Shown one piece after another: positions 10,411-21,744 of a stretch of DNA of 64,000 bases. Location: the NCBI GenBank assembly GCA_030737835.1, contig CM060850.1:12912249-12976248 (forward strand), in the 5' to 3' direction. The position numbers were made by a program, and so were the translations under genes. The number at the start of each line of letters is the position of its first letter. Position 1 is the first letter of the stretch. A model generated the notes under the pieces. That model worked only from the letters and a program-made list of their open reading frames with translations. It was not told the DNA's origin and did no database searches. Source of the DNA: Acorus gramineus. Lineage: Eukaryota > Streptophyta > Magnoliopsida > Acorales > Acoraceae.

Positions 10411-12774
10411 GGGGCCGTTTGGTTCAGCGGAAAGCTGATTTTAAGTCCTGATTTATAAGTGCAGATTGTATAAGTTCTGATAAGTTTTAATCAGTTCAGA
10501 AGAAAAACTGTTTGGTTCAACGAAAATTATAAACACTTATTACAAAAAGTGTGTTTGGTTCAGTACTAAAGAGTAGAGCTTATGATAAGGGTGTTTTGGT
10601 CCATTTAATAAGTGCTGAATGTAATTTGATGTTTGGTTGAAAACTTTATTATTTGCTTATTTTTTCTATTTATTAAAAAAAAATACTTTGATATATGTGT
10701 ATTTAATAAATTATTAGATACTACACTTTGATTACTTGTTAGAACCTGATACAAGCTTATATACATTTTTAAAAAATAACTCAAGACATATGAGCTTTTT
10801 ATGATGTGGTAAATATGCAATCTATATTTACCATATTTGAAATATCATAGTAATCACATACCTGTCAATTTTTTTTTACAACTCTCACCTAATAACGACA
10901 AAGTGGCATTTTTTTCTCCATGTGGCATTGAAGTTTTACATGTAGTTTTTTCAAGCCTAGGTCAAGCCCTTCTACCTGGGTCACTAGGAGCACCTAGTCT
11001 ACCCCTGTCCCTAGGCCATGACTTCTCCCAAACTCTTCCATTTGGTACACGAGCTTAAAGAATCCAAAAACTCAACTAAACATCTAATTCTTTGGCTATC
11101 AGAGCATTTAATAATCCTATTATAGCATACAATATACTTAAATACTAAAGATTAGGTTTGAATCATTAAAACCCTATGAGAAATGCAAGAAATGAAGCAC
11201 TGCATTTACATGTCCATCCCCAAAACCATGGAAACAAATGCATGTGCCTTTCAAATAGAAGAACTGCAAAGACTGCAGGTGAATAACTCTTTACAAATCC
11301 CATACTTCCAAGGCATCTAATACATCACACTGTGAAGACTACTCAAACAAATATCAAACATATATTTCCATGTTCTCTTTTTATTATATGTAATTCTCCT
11401 GTTGTATACCCTGTAAACCAACTCCTAAAAAGAACTGCCTTCTCTAGAAAGACCACAAATGTTAACTAATAAACATTGCCAATGATACAGTGTCAAAGAA
11501 CAGAATCAAAATTGTAAACATGTGTGAGTATGTATATTCTGGTTAAGAGAACATAAGTAGGGCAGATCAGATCAGATCAGATTAGTTTCAACCCATTCAG
11601 AGAACTTGTGGTATAATTGAGTGGATTCATTCAAGCTACTCAATGTGTTAGAAACTATCTTGGGCTCTATTACCCAGTTACCCTATGACAAGGCCTTGTA
11701 CAAATGATTTATTAAATACAACACCATCATCATCAGAGGCTGTAGTTTGGTTACAATTATTGACAATTTTTACAATCATCTCCACCAAATCTGCACTCCT
11801 CCCTAAGTCCATTCAGAACAGATCCCTCTCCACAGAAAAACAACATCACAAGATCAACAAATTCGGACATAGGTTAAGCTATTCAATTAAAATTGTCAGA
11901 ATTTTAGGGAGATGCTCCAACACGCACAATCAATCAACACAAAACGAAAACCAATTAGAGATCTATGTCCAAATCACTAGATAATATTTATACTGAACAC
12001 TTAAGGCATATAGAAACTTCTATTTTTCTCTTTATGATAATCAAATTACATGGAAAAAGACTCCATGTATGTTACAAGAAAGCCATGAATGCAAGCATTT
12101 TATAAATGCAATAAACCAATATATAGCATAGATGTCCCCTGTTCTTAAATAGTTCTGTCAAGTTTTGTATCCTTCATTCCCTTCACACACAGGTACAAAA
12201 ACAGTTTATGAAAAAAATCAAAACAAGCCCATTTTTCTACCGAAGATCAAAATCAAAATCAAAATCACACACAGGTCGATGAAGCTCCCTACCGAAGATC
12301 AAAATCAAAATCAAAATCACACACAGGTCGATGAATCTCCCTACGATGGTCGCTGCTTGATTTTTCTACCGAAGATCCATGGCCTCCGCCTCTGTAAACC
12401 AGCGACTATGCGATTGGTGAAGGAATCTCGAAATGGAGTAGCTAGGGTTTTGAAAGGGTGAAACTGTGAAAGCCACGTTGAATGAGGAGAGAGAGAGAGA
12501 GAGATAGTGAAAAGGTGGGTTATATACCCTGTGTAATAACGGGTATAAGGCAGGGGCTCCTTCGTCTTTTCGCAAGGGTTGGATAAGGGCGGAATGCGTT
12601 CGGCGGATAATAAGTAGGGTTCAATTCACTTTTTTTTTGAGGTGAAAAAACACTAAAAACTGATTTTATAAGAGCTTATAAGTGCATCTAACCAAACAGA
12701 CTGGTAGCCAATAAGAACTGAAAATCCAGATTAAGTAAAATAAGTACTGAAAAGAAGTCGAACCAAACGGCCCC
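10411..12774. mobile_element. PIF/Harbinger-like non-autonomous element, copy 1
   Basis: Left end GGGGCCGTTTGGTTC and right end GAACCAAACGGCCCC are perfect 15-bp inverted repeats, flanked on each side by TTAA (10407-10410 and 12775-12778), consistent with the TTA-type target of PIF/Harbinger elements. The first 500 bases match the left end of the larger copy at 26822-30740, which still holds part of a Harbinger transposase; the interior then diverges. The interior has no recognisable transposase. A 52-bp direct repeat lies at 12238-12341. Confidence 0.7.
12238..12341. repeat. Two 52-bp direct repeats
   Basis: The unit beginning TACCGAAGATCAAAATC occurs at 12238 and 12290, with a partial third start (TACCGAAGATC) at 12369. 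It lies in the right part of the Harbinger-like element, where the leader of a lost transposase gene would be expected. Confidence 0.7.
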
Positions 12775-12870
12775 TTAAGTGTTGAAAGTTTCCTCAGTTT
12801 CAGACTTTCGGTGTGCATGGACTGACTGTTGACCACTGGTCATTGAAAAAACATCGTGAGAGAATTAGAC

Positions 12871-13303
12871 CCTGTCAACAAGTCGGGTCCGGGTCGGATC
12901 GACCCACTAACAGACCACCTAGGTTGAATCAGGAGAAGTAGAGAAACATCTTAAGGGCCTACAATGATTTCATTTCTTTAAATTAGAATATGGTACTGTA
13001 TTATAAATAGTTCTTCACTATTTTGAAATGTTTTATGAAGAAACATTTAAAATATGGTTTGAATTATTATGCTTTTACGTGAAATCAAAATGTTGTAAAA
13101 ATATTTCAAATGTTTAAAATTTTAAATGATTATTCATTGTTTAATTATAAATGTTGAGTCGGATCACGGGTGTTGGATTGAATCATAAATAAAAAAAATT
13201 ACATAGTATTTAAGTTGAGTCAATCTGGTCCATCGAGTTAGGATGCGGTGAACTCAAACTCAACCCGTTTTAATCCGAGTCGACCCGTGACCCATTTACA
13301 GGG
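12871..13303. mobile_element. CCTGTCAA-type (hAT-like) MITE
   Basis: Left end CCTGTCAACAAGTCGGGTC and right end GACCCGTGACCCATTTACAGGG are imperfect inverted repeats rich in GGGTCG/CGACCC. The same end type bounds the elements at 17433-17871 and 46701-47379. No coding content. Confidence 0.45.
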
Positions 13304-13426
13304 CCACAGAGAATGAGATCCCTAGGGGCTGCAAATTCTAAGTTTTTCTTTGTTGACCAACCGTGAGATGTCACTTACAAAAATGTTTTACTGTGTGCAT
13401 GTATTGTTTCTTCCTAATAAATAACT

Positions 13427-14425
13427 TCCATCAATACTATTTTTTTTCTCTCTCTTTTACCCCCAAGTGAACATAAATTGCCTCTATATCTGCCCTAACC
13501 TCTTTCTCCCCTAAACTACTGAACAAGATGTGAGACCACCTTCACCAGCCCTCCATTGCGCCGATCTCGAGTCCAACGCCGATTGCTCTCCTCGACCTCT
13601 CTCGACCATGTCCCACGAGCCGTCTCCCGGTTCTGTGTTATATTGTGTACACTGTTATTTCTAATATATATACTGTTATACCTGTTACAGGTTGTGTGTG
13701 TTACACTACGTACACTATTACGCATATTATGTACACTGTTATACCTCTTACAAATATCAGATTTTGTATTACACTATGTACACTGTTATGCTCAATGTGT
13801 ACATTGTTATACCTGTTATGCCCAGTGTGTTACACCGCGTACACTGTTACGCTCATTTTATATACTGTTATACCTGTAACATGTTAGGCTCACGGACATG
13901 GTCGCGAGAGGGGGTTGGGCTTGCAGGCCCATGAGAGAGGGGTTAGGCTCACGGACGGAGGTCGCAAGAGAGGGTTGGGCTCACGGATGGGCTTGCGAGA
14001 GGGGGTAAGGCTCATCGACGGGTCACGAGAGGGGGGTTAGGCTCGCGGACGGGAGTCGCAAGAGGGAACGAAGTCACGAGAAGGTGGTTGGGCTCGCGGA
14101 TGGGACGCGGGAGACGATCAGGGGACGCGATCGGCGTTGGGGTTGAGATCAGCGCAATGAAGGGGCTGATGGAGGTGGTTTCACAACTTGTTGAGTTATT
14201 TAGGAGAGAAAGGGAGAGATTGAAGGAGATAGAAAGGCAAATGATGTTTACTTAGGGGTAAAAGAGGGAAATAAAAAATAGAATGGATAAAAGTTGGATA
14301 GAAATTGGATGGAAGGACCTAAACAAAATACCACCACTAACTTAGGGACCTAAAGAAAACAAAAAAAAGTCAAGAGACCTATTGTTATTACAGAGGTGTC
14401 CCCAAGGACCTCTAATTAATTTCTC
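13427..14425. mobile_element. Long-TIR DNA element, copy 2
   Basis: Matches copy 1 from its TTTTACCCCC block through both minisatellites almost base for base (13440-13985 against 7600-8150) and continues to a full right end: GAGATCAGCGCAATGAAGG, TTTCACAACTTGTTGAG, GGGGTAAAAGAGGG and GGTGTCCCCAAGGACCTC. That right end is the inverted match of copy 1's left end. The outermost part of its own left TIR is missing. Its right end is the source of the repeated segment in the tandem array that follows. Confidence 0.65.
13886..14110. repeat. G-rich minisatellite
   Basis: About six diverged units of roughly 35-40 bases, each with a GGCTC(A/G)CGGACGG core and a GTCGCGAGAGGGGG tail. Clustered G-runs on the plus strand. 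Two units remain in copy 1 at 8044-8150. Confidence 0.6.
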
Positions 14426-17268
14426 CTTTATTTTTTTATAAAAATAAAATACAATTTTCTACCCCCATATAATATGATAGAGCTCATACATTACAATGAA
14501 GTATATAATGTACTATCATAACATATAAGGTTACAAATATAATTGCAATATGGATATGTAATGTATTTAACTATCTAATATCAATTATATTTATAATTAA
14601 GTTTTAACAAAAAAAATTAGAATCTAAAATCAACATCTGATGTTGAAAAAACAGTTTTGAAAATAATTGCGTGAAAATTATTTTTGAAGTAGAATTAGTT
14701 GGACAACTTGTTAAATGAAATGAATTTAATCAACCTATGGTATATTTATATTTATCTGTGTTTTATATTCATGAATAAAAGAATAAAGAAAATAAAAAGA
14801 AAAGACCAAATGTCAAGAATGGTTTCACAACTTGTTGAATTATTTGGGAAAGAAAGGGAGAGGTTGAAGGAGATAGAGAGTCAAATGATGTTTATTTAGG
14901 GGTAAAAGAGGAAGAAAAAAAAAGGATGGAAGTTGAATGGAAATTGGATGGAAGAACCAAAACAAAATACTATCACTAACTTAGGCACCTCTACTTAATT
15001 TCTCTTTTATTTTTTTATAAAAATAAAATACAATTTTCTACCCCCATATAATATGATAGAGCTCATACATTACAATGAAGTATATAATGTACTATCATAA
15101 CATATAAGGTTACAAATATAATTGCAATATGGATATGTAATGTATTTAACGATCTAATATCAATTATATTTATAATTAAGTTTTAACAAAAAAAATTAGA
15201 ATCTAAAATCAACATCTGATGTTGAAAAAACAGTTTTGAAAATAATTGCGTGAAAATTATTTTTGAAGTAGAATTAGTTGGACAACTTGTTAAATGAAAT
15301 GAATTTAATCAACCTATGGTATATTTATATTTATCTGTGTTTTATATTCATGAATAAAAGAATAAAGAAAATAAAAAGAAAAGACCAAATGTCAAGAATG
15401 GTTTCACAACTTGTTGAATTATTTGGGAAAGAAAGGGAGAGGTTGAAGGAGATAGAAAGGCAAATGATGTTTATTTAGGGGTAAAAGAGGGAGATAAAAA
15501 ATAGAATAGATGAAAGTTTGATAGAAATTGGATAGAAAGACCTAAACAAAATATCACTATTAATTTAGAGATTTAAAAAAAATAAAAAAAAATCAAAAGA
15601 CCTATTGTTATTACAGAGGTGTCCCCAGACACCTCTACTTAATTTCTCTTTTATTTTTTTATAAAAATAAAATACAATTTTCTACCCCCATATAATATGA
15701 TAGAGCCCATACATTACAATGAAGTATATAATGTACTATCATAACGTATGAGGTTACAAATATAATTGTAATATGGATATGTAATGTATTTAACGATCTA
15801 ATATCAATTATATTTATAATTAAGTTTTAACAAAAAAAATTAGAATCTAAAATCAACATCTGATGTTTAAAAAACAGTTTTGAAAATAATTGCGTGAAAA
15901 TTATTTTTGAAGTAGAATTAGTTGGACAACTTGTTAAATGAAATGAATTTAATCAACCTATGGTATATTTATATTTATCTGTGTTTTATATTCATGAATA
16001 AAAGAATAAAGAAAATAAAAAGAAAAGACCAAATGTCAAGAATGGTTTCACAACTTGTTGAATTATTTGGGAAAGAAAGGGAGAGGTTGAAGGAGATAGA
16101 GAGTCAAATGATGTTTATTTAGGGGTAAAAGAGGGAGAAAAAAAAAGGATGGAAGTTGGATGAAAATTGAATGGAAGGACCAAAATAAAATACTATCACT
16201 AACTTAGGCACCTCTACTTAATTTCTCTTTTATTTTTTTATAAAAATAAAATACAATTTTCTACTCCCATATAATATGATAGAGCCCATACATTACAATG
16301 AAGTATATAATATACTATCATAACGTATGAGGTTACAAATATAATTGCAATATGGATATGTAATGTATTTAACGATCTAATATCAATTATATTTATAATT
16401 AAGTTTTAACAAAAAAAATTAGAATCTAAAATCAACATCTGATGTTGAAAAAACAGTTTTGAAAATAATTGCGTGAAAATTATTTTTGAAGTAGAATTAG
16501 TTGGACAACTTGTTAAATGAAATGAATTTAATCAACCTATGGTATATTTATATTTATCTGTGTTTTATATTCATGAATAAAAGAATAAAGAAAATAAAAA
16601 GAAAAGACCAAATGTCAAGAATGGTTTCACAACTTGTTGAGTTATTTAGGAGAGAAAGGGAGAGATTGAAGGAGATAGAAAGGCAAATGATGTTTACTTA
16701 AGGGTAAAAAAGGGAGAGAAAAAATAGAATACATGGAAGTTGGATGGAAATTGGATGGAAGGACCTAAACAAAATACCACCACTAACTTAGGGATCTAAA
16801 GAAAACAAAAAAAAGTCAAGAGACCTATTATTATTACAGAGGTGTCCCCAATGACCTCTAATTAATTTCTCCTTTATTTTTTTATAAAAATAAAATACAA
16901 TTTTCTACCCCCATATAATATGATAGAGCCCATACATTATAATGAAGTATATAATGTATTATCATAACGTATGAGGTTACAAATATAATTGCAATATGGA
17001 TATGTAATGTATTTAACGATCTAATATCAATTATATTTATAATTAAGTTTTAACAAAAAAAATTAGAATCTAAAATCAACATCTGATGTTTAAAAAACAG
17101 TTTTGAAAATAATTGCGTGAAAATTATTTTTGAAGTAGAATTAGTTGGACAACTTGTTAAATGAAATGAATTTAATCAACCTATGGTATATTTATATTTA
17201 TCTGTGTTTTATATTCATGAATAAAAGAACAAAGAAAATAAAAAGAAAAGACCAAATGTCAAGAATGG
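14179..17268. repeat. Five-unit tandem array: transposon end + tRNA-Leu 3' flank
   Basis: Units run 14179-14822 (644 bp), 14823-15401 (579), 15402-16045 (644), 16046-16624 (579) and 16625-17268 (644). Each starts with the right-end segment of the long-TIR element (TTTCACAACTTGTTGA...) and continues through about 400 bases of AT-rich sequence to TGTCAAGAATGG, which is the last 12 nt of the tRNA-Leu gene. Four units stop there and join TTTCACAAC of the next unit; the fifth continues into the intact tRNA. The 579-bp units lack 65 bases of the transposon end. The joint shares TGG with both parents. Open frames of 66 codons starting TTG in each unit are accidental. Confidence 0.9.
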
Positions 17269-17337
17269 GATTTGAACCCATGCCCTTTCGGACCAGTACC
17301 TGAAACTGGCGCCTTAGACCAACTCGGCCATCTTGAC
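17257..17337 (-). tRNA. tRNA-Leu(CAG): tRNA-Leu (anticodon CAG)
   Basis: Minus strand folds as a class II tRNA of 81 nt. The 7-bp acceptor stem GTCAAGA/TCTTGAC is perfect and followed by discriminator A. The anticodon stem-loop CCAGT-TTCAGGT-ACTGG gives CAG, reading CUG leucine codons. A long variable arm (TCCGAAAGGGC) and T-arm ATGGG-TTCAAAT-CCCAT follow. The internal A box (TGGCCGAGTTGG) and B box (GGTTCAAATCC) are present. T-runs for polymerase III termination lie just past the 3' end (plus-strand AAAA at 17241-17249). This 3' flank is the part amplified in the array to the left, so four truncated 12-nt tRNA ends sit upstream in the plus orientation. Confidence 0.95.
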
Positions 17338-17432
17338 TTCCTTTAATATTTGGTTATTATATATATTACTTATCTACATTAAAATAATAAGGTCAATCAA
17401 ATATCTTAATATCCATACTTATTGATTAGACT

Positions 17433-17871
17433 AAGCCTGTCAATCGGACAAATACAGATATTAATTTTTCAGATTCGGATCCCTTTATATACGAATCGAA
17501 TACATATATTTTTTGAGTAACTGACATGTTTAAATATTAACATTAATTTGAATAATTAAGTGATATTTTAGAAAGATGAAAATTAAAATTGAATTTCAAG
17601 GCATATTCTATTTTTCAATTATTATACAGTGAAAATTTAATAGTAATATAATATATTATCATTATAATTAAACATATAAGATAATAATATGGATAATATA
17701 TAATACAAATATATATATTTTTATAATATATGTCGCATACAGCTATTTTCGGATCGAAGACACTGATATCTATATTCACACTGGATTTTCGAATATCAAA
17801 AATTTCTGATTTTTCAAATACGAATTCAGATCAGATTCATTTTTTTTTTTTTTTGAATAATTGACAGGCTT
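17433..17871. mobile_element. AAGCCTGTCAAT-type MITE
   Basis: Exact 12-bp terminal inverted repeats, AAGCCTGTCAAT at the left and ATTGACAGGCTT at the right, bound 439 bases of AT-rich sequence with no ORF. Inner inverted similarity (ATACGAATC... near 17498 against GATTTTTCAAATACGAAT near 17809) suggests a hAT-like MITE. No clear target duplication. It lies 95 bases from the tRNA 5' end. Confidence 0.55.
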
Positions 17872-17879
17872 ATATCAAA

Positions 17880-18590
17880 TACCTCATATTTATATTAAGG
17901 GCGCTGTTACACCTAGATCTATTTCCAGTCCGAATTCTAACCCTATATGAGTCGATAGATTTCTATCGACGCATATGCTCATGTTAACAAGACATGTTTT
18001 TACATTTTCTATAAATGCATCCATGCAATTCATTGGAGTATATGCCTCATTTTTTATAAAATCATGTACCTCATTAGATGAGGTATACTATTTTTAAAAA
18101 ATTCAAAACACATGTAAACTGAAAATGCGATTGAATGTAAAATTGTCCTTACATTAATTCCTAAATCCTCCAGAGGTGAATATGAATTCTGCAAAGATTG
18201 AAGATTTTTGTTTTTGACAATTACAATGTACACAATCCTACAAATTATGAAACAATAGGCCAAGGAACCACCCAAAATAGATAATGGACCATAGGCCCAC
18301 AGCCCACTAAATCCATTGATGAGACTGAACATTTTTATCACCAATATGATATGTCTAAAAAAAATTATAGGTACATAAATTGATAACGCGTTATATCGAA
18401 ATGTATAGGTATACAGACACGGTTATAAAACAGACTGAATGTATAAACTCGAGTGATATGTTATGAAAACGGTCGATGTCCACCATTTCATCATCTCTAT
18501 GACTCTCACTTTTTCAATTTCCAAACTCTCCACGCTTCATTATCTTTTTGAATTATCACCACATAACAATTGAAACCCTTGATTTTCCCT
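17880..18590. other. Spacer without recognised gene
   Basis: AT-rich. The minus-strand frame at 18054-18344 shows no domain and is judged spurious. Confidence 0.35.
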
Positions 18591-18597
18591 TTTGAAG

Positions 18598-18612
18598 CTT
18601 ATAAATAGAGGG
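18598..18612 (+). promoter_or_regulatory. Possible TATA box
   Basis: CTTATAAATAGAGGG is a strong TATA match with a polypyrimidine-rich stretch following. It may serve the C2-domain gene 1.2 kb downstream through a 5'UTR intron, or a lost gene; nothing in the sequence decides this. Confidence 0.3.
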
Positions 18613-18724
18613 GGTTTGTAATATAAGTATATAACCAATCAATTGAGAATTAAATTTGTTTACATTATGTGTCTGTCTTCTTTATTTTATTGTTGCTTCT
18701 TTTTTTTTTTTTTGTGTATAATAT

Positions 18725-19000
18725 TTCGTGTCCTTTTGGAAATACTTAAAAATGGTGATTTCGCTTTTAATTGAACAGAAAGTTAAAAAGTGTTGTCAGT
18801 TAAACTGACTTAATTAAAAAGTTACTTTGAGCTTTTAGTGTAAAAATATTAATTTTTAAAAAACAAAAAAAAATCATCTTTCCAGGAATTAAGTCTACGT
18901 AAGCAACCTTATTCAAAATTTTATTTTTCATACGTGTTTCCAAACGTACCAGAATATTTACAATAATAGCAAGTTTCATATTCAATTTTTTAAATAAATT
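18725..19000. repeat. MITE-like repeat related to 55148-55386
   Basis: Shares TTGACTTAATTAAAAAGTTA-type sequence, the AAGTCTAC and CAAAATTTTATTTTTCA blocks and a GTGTTT end with the element at 55.15-55.39 kb. No coding content. Confidence 0.4.
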
Positions 19001-19843
19001 TATACATAGCTTTTTTAAAACACATTTTCATAACTTTCTCAAAAACTTTTCTTTTCTTCTTTAAAATACATTATAATCTGCCATCCACATTTTTTAAAAA
19101 AACTATAAAAAATTATGTTTCATTCGGCTTCTGACTAAAAACAACTTCCTCAGATCTATTATCTATAATCTCTAATCTTAAGAGCATTGTTACGCAAAAT
19201 CTATGGCCAATACTCAACTTTTTGTCTGACTAGAAGTTTTTACAGTGTGAAAAGTTGGTTTGGTTGAGAAATCTATATTGGCTTCTGATGAAAGTCTTCA
19301 GCAGACTTTTGTTTTGTTTTCTCTTGTATTTGGTCTTGTTTTGGTTTTGATGATGTGGGCTTCGTGGAGCTTGATATATGAGTCCTGTTTGCTTGGGGAA
19401 ACTTTTTGAGATTGTTTTGTATTTTGGGTTTTCAAAAGATCAAAAACAGGTTCTGTTATAGATTTTGGTGGGATTTTCAGTTTTGGGTTTTGGTTTTTAA
19501 AGGTAGGGCTAGTGCTTTTCAGGGGGTATTGCTTTGTCTTTCAATCATCTTCGTATAATCTTTTTGGATAGATTGTTTAAATTTTTAGTCCCTTATTTAG
19601 GGGGCTTCAAAATTTTGGGATTGTGTTTTTGGCTTTGATGTCTCTAATGATACTTCCAAGTCTGTCTTTTTTTCACTGTTTTTGTTTTTGCCTCATCAAA
19701 GTCTCAAATAACTGCAAAGATTTGTCATCACTATATGTTTCCAAGTTTTAAGTCTTCAAAGCAAACTCTATAAAAAAAATACTCCTATAGGATTTCCTAA
19801 AGCCTTTACTCATTGGTTTCTTGAGGATCTCTGCTTCTGAATC

Positions 19844-20838
19844 ATGGAATCCAAAAACCCAATCCAAATAATCAACAACAAGAACAGCCAAATTTCTATT
19901 CCCCCCCCCCTGCTCAGAATAGAATTGGTCCTTCAAAGACCGACGACGATCCAATCGGAGTACTCAAAGTACTCATCCACCAAGCCATGGATATCCACAA
20001 CATCTGCATCTACCAAAAACAAGATGTCTATGCTAAGTTTTCCCTGACGAGCGATCCTGAGACTGCTCTCTCGACCAAAATCATCAATGGTGGGGGTCAA
20101 AATCCTATCTTTAATGAGACCATCTCCCTTGATGTCCATTCAGTCGATGCGTCCCTCAAATGCGAGGTCTGGATGCTTAGTAGGATCAAGAACTACTTGG
20201 AAGACCAGCTTCTGGGGTTTGCATTAGTCCCACTGTCAGAGGTTCTCTTGAGTAAGAAAAATCAGTTGATCAATAAGGAATTCTCACTTTCTTCAACCAA
20301 TCTTTTCCACATTCCTGCGGGTTCTGTCCAGCTCTCAATCTCTTACATTGGGTCTTCACCAGATGTATTGGAAGTTCACACACCTACTGAAGTAGAAAAT
20401 GAAGATCTGTTAATACCATGTGAGTATGAGAAGATTGAATTCCCTGATTTGAAGATTGTAGATGAAACCAATCTTTTGGTGTCTGAATGTACTAGTATTC
20501 CTTGTTCTGGGAACATAAACATGAGCTTCAAATCTGGTGAGACTTCCCCTAAAGAGAATGATAATTTGACAAAAATTGAAAAACCATTCCTGCTGCCTGT
20601 TATGAGTATTAATTCAGAGTCAGAGCAAACAGTGGTTCAGCAGGACATAGTGGATATGTATATGAAAAGCATGGAACAGTTCACAGTATCATTAGCGAAA
20701 ATGAAGCTCCCGATCGACGTTGTGACCACTGAAGGAGTCGATGTTGAGAATTCTGCGACGGATTCGAAACAGAAGTCGAAGCTTTCGACAAAGAGCACCG
20801 GATCTAGGCCGTTTTACGGGAGTCGGGCGTTCTTCTGA
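19844..20838 (+). CDS. C2-domain protein (frame broken at a poly-C run)
   Basis: The main frame, open from upstream of 19987 to TGA at 20838, encodes a C2 domain followed by a long acidic/Ser tail that ends in SRPFYGSRAFF. The C2 part shows GVLKVLIHQAMDIHNICIY, KQDVYAKFSL, INGGGQNP and YLEDQLLGFALVPLSEVL; the tail has VVQQDIVDMYMKSMEQFTVS. This is a conserved plant family of soluble C2 proteins, presumed to bind membranes or Ca2+. The only suitable ATG (19844, MESKNP...) is in another frame, offset by one base; the two frames meet at ten Cs (19901-19910). One base gained there would give one protein of about 331 residues. Either a homopolymer error in the assembly or a real null allele. If translation starts at 19987 the first C2 strand is lost. 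Confidence 0.8.
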
Positions 20839-21740
20839 ATCGATACTATGTTACGCAGGGCATGTGTTAGCTCCCTTTTGTTTGTCAAATAGCATTACAT
20901 ATGAAGCCTTTATGTTTCTATATATGTTGTTTTTCTATGTCCTTCTGGAGTGGAACGACTCATCAGTAAATGATATTATGTGTTTCTTTAATAATTTTTT
21001 GTTCTTTATAATGTTTTTGCTTAACAAATACAATGTGTTGTGCCAGGTTTTGGGCCTACAATATAAGACCTATGTGTATAAACGTAACCAGTTTTTCTGC
21101 CTTCCATCACCAATTTATTAGTCTATTTGTGATGCCATTGGAGGAAACCAACAGATGAGGGAAGAGGAAGAACTGTCACGCATAGGTAATCCCTCAAAAT
21201 TCAATTTTTTTATTAAACAAAATCTAAGAACATTAAAAGAAAACATTGCTCTTTATTATAAGAGATAATTTTACACCATGATCATAGATCTTATGTGACC
21301 AATATGATCAATAATTCCTTCTACAGATATAAATACTCATGTTGGAAAAACTTGGGTTTTGATCATTTATTGGTTAGAATGAGTTATGGTTTCACTAATT
21401 TTTTTTTATAATGAAACCACATTGGATTGTGTGCCTCTCGTTGAGAAAATGAACGTAGTATATTTACATTCTCAAAACCATTTTCGGATGAATGAGAAAG
21501 ATTAAAAGTTCTCCCTAGATCATGGTGAAAGTGGTTGATGGTTAGGGAAGAAAAAATTATAGTTCCATATCGGTTGAAAAGGTATTGATGATTTATAAGA
21601 TGGACTCTTTGTATTCTACTGAATTGTTTTTGGTGGACTCCCTATGATGGACCTTTCCATGTAAGCACCACCGCGCGCGCGGTGCGCGCGCGCATGTACG
21701 GGTGTTTTAGAAGCGCACTCGACAATTCAAGAGTCTTTTC
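20839..21740. other. 3' flank of the C2 gene and spacer
   Basis: Likely 3'UTR for the first 200-300 bases. The stretch 21540-21660 includes ATATCGGTTGAAAAGG, a motif often seen near retroelement termini in plants, but no element could be delimited. Confidence 0.3.
21670..21698. repeat. Alternating CG tract with Z-DNA potential
   Basis: Two alternating purine-pyrimidine blocks, CCGCGCGCGCGG and TGCGCGCGCGCATGTA, in an otherwise AT-rich region. The first block with its flanks is a perfect 14-bp palindrome (21670-21683). CpG is otherwise scarce nearby. Confidence 0.7.
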
Positions 21741-21744
21741 TCCT

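Noticed and set aside
14699-16701. Four copies of a 66-codon open frame starting TTG
   Set aside because: They are simply carried by the tandem array, run from tRNA-flank DNA into a transposon end, have no ATG start and no domain.
14179-17268. CRISPR-like reading of the regular repeats
   Set aside because: Units are about 600 bp, contain a transposon end and tRNA flank, and the genome is a plant's.
18054-18344. 96-codon minus-strand frame with hydrophobic stretches
   Set aside because: No promoter, no homology, AT-rich; ends and surroundings look like spacer.
21540-21660. Possible retroelement terminus (ATATCGGTTGAAAAGG)
   Set aside because: Resembles a motif near plant LTRs, but no matching second end, primer site or target duplication could be found.
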